This document shows positions 25,872-33,381 of a DNA stretch of 64,000 bases, piece after piece. Where the stretch lies: the NCBI RefSeq assembly GCF_947500605.1, contig NZ_CANMSJ010000001.1, forward strand, positions 372,001 to 436,000. Reading direction: 5' to 3'. A program made the translations under genes and the position numbers. The stretch's first letter is position 1. Each line of letters opens with the position of its first letter. The notes beneath the pieces are model-generated. The model did no database searches. It was not told the DNA's origin and saw only the letters and a list, made by a program, of their open reading frames with translations. Source of the DNA: an uncultured Lacinutrix sp. Lineage in GTDB: Bacteria; Bacteroidota; Bacteroidia; Flavobacteriales; Flavobacteriaceae.

Positions 25872-26357
25872 TTAGTTTAGGAATCTATTGTGCCAACTAT
25901 CGCTTGCTGGTACTTCCCAATTTTCATTTAATTCGGCAATATTAGTGACAAGGTTATTAAAAACTATTGTGTTTTTAGACACGGCTTTTTGCTTTGCCAT
26001 GGTTCTAAAATCGGTTAAGGTTTTATGAGCTACAAACTCTCCTTGTTTATAGGATACATTCATTTTATCCATTAAATCTACACCGTATTCTTTTTCTAAT
26101 TCTTGAATAAAGCGAACTGAAGCATCAATACTACAACCTGTTGCAGCTTGCGAGTCTTGATCTACAGCAAGGATAATAAAACGCTTGTATCTAATATCGA
26201 ATCCTGCGTTTAAATCGCTTCCATGCGCTGTCCAATTTGTAATAAAGATGTTAAGCTTTTCTTTTATCGCTTCTAGTTCTGTTTCAGAAAAAGAACGATT
26301 TGCTTGATATATCCAGATTTTTGAGTGTTCTGGTAGTGTGTTAAATTCTACTAACAT
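25872..26357 (-). CDS. Conserved Bacteroidota protein, function unknown
   Basis: This 161-residue soluble protein starts MLVEFNTLPEHSKIWIYQANRSFSE. Relatives in Flavobacteriaceae are often labelled ABC transporter ATPase, but no Walker A, Walker B or signature motif is present, so that name is not supported. It contains DQDSQAATGCSIDASVRFI, a conserved segment with an invariant-looking Cys. The gene sits between serB and the PH-domain pair on the same strand. The function is unknown. Confidence 0.8.
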   Translation of the reverse strand: MLVEFNTLPEHSKIWIYQANRSFSETELEAIKEKLNIFITNWTAHGSDLNAGFDIRYKRFIILAVDQDSQAATGCSIDASVRFIQELEKEYGVDLMDKMNVSYKQGEFVAHKTLTDFRTMAKQKAVSKNTIVFNNLVTNIAELNENWEVPASDSWHNRFLN

Positions 26358-26392
26358 ATTTTTTTATTCATTTAAAAGGTAAAAATAATACT

Positions 26393-27889
26393 TTACATCC
26401 AATCTTTGCGCTGAGATTCAATTTGATATAATAAGAAATTAACAATTTCATTTGCTCTATTTTCTTTTACATATAAAATCTTTGTGGCTTTTGATGCTGT
26501 GTACACTTCTACAGTTATTATATTTCTTAATTTTTGAAATACTGATTGTTTTGTAGCCACAGCTTGTACTTTGTGTATTTCAAGTAATTGCGTTATTGTT
26601 GAAATTGAGCCATCGCCAACTATCAAAATATTATCGTTTAATTTATAGTATGCTTTTTTGTGTTTTAAATAGATCATTAAAAGAAGTATCGGAACTACAA
26701 ATAAGTTGATAATCCAAAAGTAGTTATCAAATACAAAAAAAGCAATGACATTAAAAAGCACTAGTGGTATAAGCATTGTTAATAGTAAAAAACGGATATA
26801 ATAAGTCTCTGGTTTTTCTTTTTTAGAAGTTGTAGATAACCTTTGCATGAGCTTTTCTACTAAATAGTTTACTTGTAATTGATCTAAAGCTATAATCGAG
26901 AAATGTTTCTGTAGTTTCTTATCCACCATTGCTTGCTTTATACGCAAGGTGTTTAATCCAAAATAACGCTTTAACCTATTATTTACTATTTCTATATTTT
27001 GAATTCTGGACGGCGATAGAATTATTGCAACTTTGTTAAATAGCCCTTTTTTAATTTCTATCGTGTTTTTATGCTCAATAACTTGTAAATCGAAATTAAG
27101 TAAGAAGGTTCTTATTATAGAAAATAGTATTGAAATGATTAATGTTATTATTAAAAAACTAAAGATTATAAATATTAAAGTACTTACTGAATTACTGTTT
27201 TGGGTAAGTAATGCTTCAAATTTATCTCCTAATTTTAATTCTTGCATAAAGTCTTCGTAAGTAGAATACAATCCACCTATAAATCCTGCTATAATTAAGA
27301 AACTTTTAATATGGTTCTGACTGAAACCTTCTAAAAATAGCTTTTTAATAGAAGCTTTATAATAAATTTTTTGCTCGTCTTTAATTTCGTTAACGGTTTC
27401 TTCTTGATTATCAAGGTTTACACTCGAGAGTAATTCCTCTTTAAGAGCTTTTGCTTTATTTCTACTTAATGCAGTAATTTTAACTTCGGCTTTGGCATCT
27501 CCAGCAGTTTCAATATCTAATTGCACAACATTTATTATTTGCTGAAGTACATTTTGCTTAATATAGATATTCTGAATTTTGGACTTAGAAACTGTTATTT
27601 CCTCTTTATTTAATATGCCTTTTGAAAGTTTAAAGTCGTCTCCAGATATGTAAAATTTGAAATTAAGGTATTGTAATATTGAGCGTGCTAAAATGAATAA
27701 AAACACAATTACAACCGCCAGAATAATTTGGTATAAAGACAAACCAAACACTTTTTCTCCTTTTATTAGGTAGTAAGAAAAAGTTGCAATAGCAATAAAA
27801 AGGCTTTTTAGTATTTTGTAACTATTAAACCCGAAAAGTACTGCGATACCTTTAATAGATTGTCTTGATGGATTTTTAAAATCGTACAC
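26393..27889 (-). CDS. Membrane protein with three bacterial PH domains (YdbT-like)
   Basis: This 498-residue membrane protein has three bPH_2 (DUF304) segments: around KLSKGILNKEEITVSKSKIQN, IEIKKGLFNKVAIILSPSRIQN, and the divergent SISTITQLLEIHKVQAV. Pairs of transmembrane helices separate them, as in Bacillus YdbT. YdbS/YdbT proteins are linked to resistance to certain bacteriocins in Bacillus; the role here is unknown. The start is a GTG that directly follows the TAG stop of the smaller PH gene, with no spacer, so the two are translationally linked. Confidence 0.85.
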   Translation of the reverse strand: MYDFKNPSRQSIKGIAVLFGFNSYKILKSLFIAIATFSYYLIKGEKVFGLSLYQIILAVVIVFLFILARSILQYLNFKFYISGDDFKLSKGILNKEEITVSKSKIQNIYIKQNVLQQIINVVQLDIETAGDAKAEVKITALSRNKAKALKEELLSSVNLDNQEETVNEIKDEQKIYYKASIKKLFLEGFSQNHIKSFLIIAGFIGGLYSTYEDFMQELKLGDKFEALLTQNSNSVSTLIFIIFSFLIITLIISILFSIIRTFLLNFDLQVIEHKNTIEIKKGLFNKVAIILSPSRIQNIEIVNNRLKRYFGLNTLRIKQAMVDKKLQKHFSIIALDQLQVNYLVEKLMQRLSTTSKKEKPETYYIRFLLLTMLIPLVLFNVIAFFVFDNYFWIINLFVVPILLLMIYLKHKKAYYKLNDNILIVGDGSISTITQLLEIHKVQAVATKQSVFQKLRNIITVEVYTASKATKILYVKENRANEIVNFLLYQIESQRKDWM

Positions 27890-28396
27890 CTAGTTAATCT
27901 TGGTCGTTAACAGTTGGTTTATACGTGTAGCTTCTTCAAAAGTTAATCCGCTTATGGATAAATCTCCTCCAGATTCGCCTGCTGTATAAACGTGAAGTGA
28001 TGCTAAATTAAATTTCTTAGCAATAAAACTCTGTTTCGTTTCTAGATGTTGTATTCTAATAAAAGGAACAGTTGTTCTTTTGTGCATCAACAAACCTTTA
28101 GCATAAATAATATCGTGATTTCTTAATGCGTAACCACGCTTTTTAAAACTTAGAATACTAATTACAAGTTGTAATATTAATAATAAGAACAAAAAGATAA
28201 TAGCATACCAAAAAACATTAGAAACCCAATCTTCTTCTATTAAATTTTTAGCCAATATTACAATTCCAAATAGAATAGAATATTGAATAAAAATATTTAT
28301 GTATAGTATTTTTAAATAGCTTTTAGAAATAGGATTAAGTTTAACCATCTCCGCTTTTGGAATGGAATCGATATCTATTTCTATATTAGTAAACAT
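27890..28396 (-). CDS. Membrane protein with one bacterial PH domain (YdbS-like)
   Basis: This is a 168-residue protein with two central transmembrane helices (YSILFGIVILAKNLI and the Phe/Leu-rich VFWYAIIFLFLLLILQL) followed by one bPH_2 domain (IIYAKGLLMHKRTTVPFIRIQH). It is the partner of the three-PH-domain protein that follows immediately, as in the YdbS-YdbT pair of other bacteria. It is 55 bases after the HdrB-like gene, so it may belong to that transcript. Confidence 0.85.
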   Translation of the reverse strand: MFTNIEIDIDSIPKAEMVKLNPISKSYLKILYINIFIQYSILFGIVILAKNLIEEDWVSNVFWYAIIFLFLLLILQLVISILSFKKRGYALRNHDIIYAKGLLMHKRTTVPFIRIQHLETKQSFIAKKFNLASLHVYTAGESGGDLSISGLTFEEATRINQLLTTKIN

Positions 28397-28451
28397 AACT
28401 ATTTATCTAATTTTATATGTTTAATCCGGCTATAAACCAGATGAGATTGTT

Positions 28452-29243
28452 TTATAAATTTTGAGAACTTGCAATAAGCTCTGCAACATCCATAACTTTA
28501 ATTTCGTTCTCTTTTTCTTTAACTTTTACACCGTCAGACATCATTGTCATGCAATAAGGACAACCAGTTGCAATAATATCAGGATTGGTTTTTAAAGCAT
28601 CTTCTGTACGAAGTTCGTTAATGTCTTTGTCTCCTTTTTCTGGTTCTTTAAACATTTGTGCTCCTCCTGCTCCACAACATAACGCTGTAGATTTACTACG
28701 TTTCATTTCTAATAAAGTGGCGTTTAATGTGTTTAGTACATCTCTAGGAGCTTCGTATTCTGAGTTTGCTCTTCCTAAGTAGCAAGGATCGTGAAAAGTA
28801 ATACGTTTACCTTTATAGTCACTGTCTTTAATTTCGAGTTGCTTTGTATTAATTAACTCTTTTATAAACTGTGTGTGGTGTAATACTTCGTACTTACCAC
28901 CTAAGCCTGGATATTCGTTTTTTAAACAATTAAATGAGTGCGGATCGCAGGTTACTATTTTTTTAACTTCGTAACCGTTTAATACTTCGATATTCATTAT
29001 AGCTTGCATTTGAAACAAGAATTCGTTTCCTGATCTTTTTGCTAGATCTCCTGTTGCGCTTTCTTCTGTTCCTAATACAGCAAAGTTTACGTTTGCTTTG
29101 TTTAGAATTTTAACAAATGCTTTTGTTATTTTTTTTGCTCTATCGTCGTAACTTCCAGCAGAACCAACCCAAAATAAAATATCTGGTGTTTTACCTTCTG
29201 CCATCATTTCTGCCATTGTTGGCACTATTAGTTGTTCGCTCAT
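28452..29243 (-). CDS. HdrB-like (Fe-S)-binding oxidoreductase subunit
   Basis: This 263-residue protein has two CCG domains. The first is CDPHSFNCLKNEYPG (with the later HDPCYLGR), and the second is CCGAGGAQMFKE with ATGCPYCMTMM. This is the layout of heterodisulfide-reductase B/GlpC-type subunits, which bind an unusual Fe-S cluster and work with an HdrC-like protein. The matching HdrC-like membrane protein lies just upstream at 29791-31101, so the two probably form one electron-transfer unit at the membrane. The natural substrate is unknown. Confidence 0.85.
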   Translation of the reverse strand: MSEQLIVPTMAEMMAEGKTPDILFWVGSAGSYDDRAKKITKAFVKILNKANVNFAVLGTEESATGDLAKRSGNEFLFQMQAIMNIEVLNGYEVKKIVTCDPHSFNCLKNEYPGLGGKYEVLHHTQFIKELINTKQLEIKDSDYKGKRITFHDPCYLGRANSEYEAPRDVLNTLNATLLEMKRSKSTALCCGAGGAQMFKEPEKGDKDINELRTEDALKTNPDIIATGCPYCMTMMSDGVKVKEKENEIKVMDVAELIASSQNL

Positions 29244-29258
29244 GTTACTTATTTTTGT

Positions 29259-29591
29259 TTACTCTACTTCTTTTATTGCTGCAAAATCTGTTTTTGCTAT
29301 TCTAATATAAACTGCTAATTTCTTTTTGCCGTCTACTAACTTATTTTTTGAATCGTATTTTTCACCATCTGCTCTCCTAATGGCATCTGCTCCTAATAAT
29401 ACTAATTGTTTTTTAGAACAGTAATCGCAAAACACTTTTTTTAATGTAATGTTTATTGGTTCTCCTGCTTTATATTCAATCTCTGTATAGGCTTTTATTT
29501 GTAACGAATCTTTTTTAAAACTTTGAGCAGATACTATAGTACAACATAAAAATAGCACAAAAATTAGTGTGTATTTATATTTAGTGTTCAT
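29259..29591 (-). CDS. Small secreted hypothetical protein
   Basis: This 110-residue product has a signal peptide (YTLIFVLFLCCTIVSAQ), so the mature protein of about 87 residues is exported. It carries a Cys pair (CDYCSKK), which could hold a disulfide or metal. It sits between the HdrC-like and HdrB-like genes, 15 bases before the latter, and is probably co-transcribed with it. Function unknown. Confidence 0.7.
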   Translation of the reverse strand: MNTKYKYTLIFVLFLCCTIVSAQSFKKDSLQIKAYTEIEYKAGEPINITLKKVFCDYCSKKQLVLLGADAIRRADGEKYDSKNKLVDGKKKLAVYIRIAKTDFAAIKEVE

Positions 29592-29790
29592 AGTATTCTC
29601 GTTTTTGTTTGTTTTTTTAGTGAGCTATATTTTTTAATACTTACAGACTATTAATTTAGTAAATAGCATTAATAAGTATTGCGTTAAGGATTGATGCTGT
29701 TCACTTATCTATCGATAGTCTTAACCTTTTTTATTTTTCTTAAAAAAGATATAGCGTAAAGCCTGACCTTTAGGTAACGCCCAAATTATG

Positions 29791-31101
29791 CTACTCGTCT
29801 TTCCAGTTTAATCTATCCATTTGGTTGTATGGCCAAGGTGCTCCATTGTTTTCAATATTAGTCATCATATTGTTAAGTTCCATTGGTGCTGCGCTTTCTT
29901 CCATTACTAGGTAGCTACGCATTTCCATAATAATATTTAATGGGTCGATGCTTATTGGACAAGCTTCTACACAAGCATTACAGCTAGTACAAGCCCATAA
30001 TTCTTCTGGTGTAATGTAATCGTTTAGTAATTGCCTACCATCGTCTACAAATACACCTTTGTTTGCGTCTATGTTTTTACCTACTTCCTCCAGACGGTCT
30101 CTAGTGTCCATCATTATTTTACGAGGCGATAATTTTTTTCCTGTTAAGTTTGCTGGGCATTCGCTTGTACAACGTCCACATTCTGTACAAGAATAGGCGT
30201 TTAATAAGTTTAACCAACTTAAATCTTGTACGTCGCTTGCTCCAAATTTTGCAGGAGGTTCATCGGTTGCATCTTCTGCTGGTGCTGCGTAAGGATCTGC
30301 ATCAGGATCCATCATTAACATGACTTCTTTGGTTACAACATCGTTATTTGGAAACTGTCCTTTTGGTGTTAGTTTTCCGAAATAAGTGTTTGGAAATGCT
30401 AATAATATGTGTAAATGTTTTGAATAGTATAGGTAGTTTAAGAACACTAATATACCTGTTATGTGAAGCCACCACGCGCCTCTTTCTATTATATGAAGTG
30501 TTTCTAGATTATCACCAAATAAAGGAGAAATAAATTGACTTATTACGTTTCCTGAATTTGCAGCTTGAAAAGATGAATCTGTTGCATTCATTACCAAGAA
30601 TAAGGTCATTAAAACCATTTCGAAATATAGAATAAAATTCCCATCGTTTTTTGGCCATCCTTTCATTTCGGCACTCATAAAACGTTTTAGTTTTATAACA
30701 TTTCTACGGATCCAGAAGATTACTACTGCTATAAAAACTAGAGTTGCAAGAATTTCGAAAGTTCCGATTAAGAATCCATAAAGTGATTCTGGTAATACTT
30801 GATGCCCAATACGGTGTGTTCCAAATAAACCATCGATTATGATTTCTAATACTTCTATGTTTATAATAACAAAACCTACGTAAACTATAATATGAAAAAA
30901 TCCTGAGACCGGACGTTTTACCATTTTGCTTTGTCCTAAAGCAATCATGGCCATGTTTTTCCAACGTTGTGGTTTGTTGTCGTTTATCTCTTTGTCTTTT
31001 CCTAACTTAATGTTACGAAACAATTTTTGTACATTTTTTGCAAAGAAACCAATGCCTGCAATAAGGACAATGGCAAATAGTATGTTTGGTAAGTAATTCA
31101 T
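29791..31101 (-). CDS. Membrane 4Fe-4S protein (HdrC/nitrate-reductase-gamma-like)
   Basis: This 436-residue protein has an N-terminal half with about five or six transmembrane helices and paired His residues (FFHIIVYVGF, HIIERGAWWLHITG) suitable for heme b, as in nitrate-reductase gamma or DsrM subunits. The C-terminal half has two 4Fe-4S motifs, CTECGRCTSECP and CTSCNACVEACP. It is the expected partner of the HdrB-like protein encoded at 28452-29243 and would link a periplasmic or quinone pool to the cytoplasmic Fe-S subunit. It is 18 bases after the MlaD-like gene. Confidence 0.85.
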   Translation of the reverse strand: MNYLPNILFAIVLIAGIGFFAKNVQKLFRNIKLGKDKEINDNKPQRWKNMAMIALGQSKMVKRPVSGFFHIIVYVGFVIINIEVLEIIIDGLFGTHRIGHQVLPESLYGFLIGTFEILATLVFIAVVIFWIRRNVIKLKRFMSAEMKGWPKNDGNFILYFEMVLMTLFLVMNATDSSFQAANSGNVISQFISPLFGDNLETLHIIERGAWWLHITGILVFLNYLYYSKHLHILLAFPNTYFGKLTPKGQFPNNDVVTKEVMLMMDPDADPYAAPAEDATDEPPAKFGASDVQDLSWLNLLNAYSCTECGRCTSECPANLTGKKLSPRKIMMDTRDRLEEVGKNIDANKGVFVDDGRQLLNDYITPEELWACTSCNACVEACPISIDPLNIIMEMRSYLVMEESAAPMELNNMMTNIENNGAPWPYNQMDRLNWKDE

Positions 31102-31119
31102 TTTCTAGGGTTAGTTAGT

Positions 31120-32082
31120 TTATTTTTTGTCTTCTATCTCGTTACCTTCAGCATCATAACGTTTTGGTTTTTTTCCGAATAAAGAAAAATGCACATAACG
31201 TTTAGGATTTAGTTTCATATCCTCAAGTAGTTCTTCCATTTGCTTTGATGCACCTGCAAGATTCTCGTATAGTTGTTCGTCTTTTAATAATTTACCAATA
31301 GAGCCTTCTCCATTTTCTACACTTGCCATTAAGTTATCGAATTTTTTAATGGTAGCCTGCAGCTCTTCTACTGTTTTGGCTATATCTACTTGAGCTAATT
31401 TATTAGTCATTGTAGTTAGGTTACCAGAAGTAGCTTCAAAATTAGTAAGTGTATTGTTTAATTTATCCTTGTTAGTATCTATTAATCCATTTAGAGATTT
31501 TGCTGTAGCATTAAAACTTGCTACAGTAGCGTTTAAACCAGCAATACTATTTCTTAAATCTGCTTGAGCTTTTGCATCGAAAATATTGTTAAAACCTACT
31601 AAAAGAGTATCGGTTTCACTCATTACTTTTTCTATTTTTTCTTGTAATGGTGTTAAACGCTCGTTAACTAATTCCATCATACCTTCTTTTGTGGCACTTT
31701 GGAGGTAATCATCTGTTTTAGCATTTTCAGCATTATCGTAAGCAGGAAGAATTTGTATTTCTTTACCACCAATAAAACCATTTTGGAATAATTCGGCTTT
31801 ACTATTCTTAGAAAACTTAAACTTAGTATCTACACTCATTTTAACGATTAGAGTACCCGATTGTTCGTCTTCAAAATAAATATCTAATACTTTACCAATG
31901 GCATAACCATTAATAGTTACTGGTGCCGAAGGCTTTAAGCCTTCTACATTATCGTATTTTGCATATACAATTATATCGCTTTCTAAAAGGTTGTTACCTT
32001 TTAAATAACTGAAACCGAATATAAATAGAGCTATTCCTGCAATAGCTAGTATACCTGTTTTGACTTCTCTGGAGATTTTCAA
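31120..32082 (-). CDS. MCE/MlaD-family lipid-transport protein
   Basis: This 320-residue protein has an N-terminal transmembrane anchor (KTGILAIAGIALFIFGFSYL) followed by the single MCE domain (YAKYDNVEGLKPSAPVTINGYAIGKV). The C-terminal half is a coiled-coil-prone region with Asn/Lys/Leu-rich repeats, ending in LNPKRYVHFSLFGKKPKRY, a tail usual in Bacteroidota members. MlaD-type proteins carry phospholipids between membranes with MlaE/MlaF permease and ATPase; neither is encoded in this window. A -7 box (TATTTTTG, 32105-32112) lies upstream within the gap to the amidase gene. Confidence 0.88.
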   Translation of the reverse strand: MKISREVKTGILAIAGIALFIFGFSYLKGNNLLESDIIVYAKYDNVEGLKPSAPVTINGYAIGKVLDIYFEDEQSGTLIVKMSVDTKFKFSKNSKAELFQNGFIGGKEIQILPAYDNAENAKTDDYLQSATKEGMMELVNERLTPLQEKIEKVMSETDTLLVGFNNIFDAKAQADLRNSIAGLNATVASFNATAKSLNGLIDTNKDKLNNTLTNFEATSGNLTTMTNKLAQVDIAKTVEELQATIKKFDNLMASVENGEGSIGKLLKDEQLYENLAGASKQMEELLEDMKLNPKRYVHFSLFGKKPKRYDAEGNEIEDKK

Positions 32083-32104
32083 AATGAAAGTGTTTGATTT
32101 GGAA

Positions 32105-32112
32105 CAAAAATA
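32105..32112 (-). promoter_or_regulatory. Putative -7 element (TATTTTTG) for the MlaD-like gene
   Basis: The minus-strand octamer matches TAnnTTTG, 22 bases before the ATG at 32082. An upstream TTG lies 15 bases away, a short spacing. It suggests the MlaD-like gene can be transcribed independently of the amidase gene. Confidence 0.4.
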
Positions 32113-32136
32113 AAATAAATAAACTTAACAATGGCT

Positions 32137-33243
32137 CTATTTAGTACCACTATTTAAGGCGTCTTGTAAACTAATGCGTTCACCATCTCTGTAGGCTACT
32201 ATAAATGCGCTTGTGAACCCTTTTTGTTTAGCAACCTTTTGCATTTTCTGTATTTTATTAATATCTGAAGTGTAACCATAAAAATACTTATACAATTTAC
32301 CTTCTTTATCTCTTGAAATATCTTTTAATCCTTTGAAATTATATGGTTTAGGTTCTAACTTTTTTGAAGCTGCAGCAATTTGTACTTTAAAAATGGTGTT
32401 AGGTATTATTTTTTGGTTGGAAGGAATGTTAGTTTCTTCTTCGATAATATATTCTGTATCTACAAAATTTTGCTCTACGCTTTTTTTGTATGAAACAATA
32501 GCATTAGCCATTGCGCTAGATAATTCTGTTTGACCTTTTTTAGAATTAAGGTATCTACCTTCAGAAGTATTTGTTATAAAACCAGTTTCGACTAATACGC
32601 TTGGCATAACCGTTTGATGTAAAACAATAAAACCAGCTTGCTTAACACCTCTATTTTTACGTTTTAAATTATTAGTAAAATTTTTCTGTATTAAACTTGC
32701 TAACTGTATACTTTGATCTAGATACTGTTCTTGCATTAATGTGAGACCAATAAAAGACTCCGGAGAATTTGGATCGAAGCCATTATAATTGTGCTCGTAG
32801 TCTTCTTCTAGAAATATAACTTCGTTTTCTGCTTTTGCCACATCAAAATTTGTTTTGTTTCTATGAACTCCAAGTACATATGTTTCTGAGCCATGTGCTT
32901 GAGAAGTATGCGCATTACAGTGTACTGATACAAATAAATCGGCATTGGCTTTATTTGCAATTTCACCTCTTTTAAATAAATTGATAAAAACATCGGTTTT
33001 TCTGGTATAAACAACTTTAATGTCTTTATTCTTTTCAAGTTCTTTACCAACAGCAAGAACTACTTTTAAAGCAATATCTTTTTCTTTATATCCAGCTTTC
33101 GATGGTTTTCCAGGATCCTTTCCACCATGTCCTGCATCTAAAACAACGATAAATTTATCAGAATCGGATTGAGCATTTACAGATAGTGATACTGTTAATG
33201 TTATTATAATTAATAAGAAAAGCGTTTTTAGTTTCGTTTGCAT
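32137..33243 (-). CDS. N-acetylmuramoyl-L-alanine amidase with C-terminal SPOR-like domain
   Basis: This 368-residue protein has a signal peptide ending at about residue 24 (VNAQ). The Amidase_3 domain shows the zinc ligands His39 (DAGHGG), Glu54 (GYKEKD) and His108 (SVHCNAH), and catalytic Glu219 (VLVETGFITN). The last 80 residues (FKVQIAAAS ... FYGYTSD) look like a SPOR-type domain that would bind denuded glycan strands at the division site. It cleaves peptide stems from murein in the periplasm. The gene is divergent from lptD, with 138 bases between the two starts. Confidence 0.92.
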   Translation of the reverse strand: MQTKLKTLFLLIIITLTVSLSVNAQSDSDKFIVVLDAGHGGKDPGKPSKAGYKEKDIALKVVLAVGKELEKNKDIKVVYTRKTDVFINLFKRGEIANKANADLFVSVHCNAHTSQAHGSETYVLGVHRNKTNFDVAKAENEVIFLEEDYEHNYNGFDPNSPESFIGLTLMQEQYLDQSIQLASLIQKNFTNNLKRKNRGVKQAGFIVLHQTVMPSVLVETGFITNTSEGRYLNSKKGQTELSSAMANAIVSYKKSVEQNFVDTEYIIEEETNIPSNQKIIPNTIFKVQIAAASKKLEPKPYNFKGLKDISRDKEGKLYKYFYGYTSDINKIQKMQKVAKQKGFTSAFIVAYRDGERISLQDALNSGTK

Positions 33244-33325
33244 AGTGATATAACAAATTTTATAAGCGTTTAGTATGGATTTGTAAATTATATAGATATG
33301 ATAAATTAATCATAAAAAATATATG

Positions 33326-33333
33326 TAATTTTG
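33326..33333 (+). promoter_or_regulatory. Putative -7 element (TAATTTTG) for lptD
   Basis: This is an exact TAnnTTTG match 49 bases before the TTG start of lptD. Transcription would begin near 33340, downstream of the last in-frame stop (TGA at 33334-33336). Confidence 0.45.
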
Positions 33334-33381
33334 TGAATTCAAATATCGAGCCATACTTTAGCAAAAATACATACAATAGCA

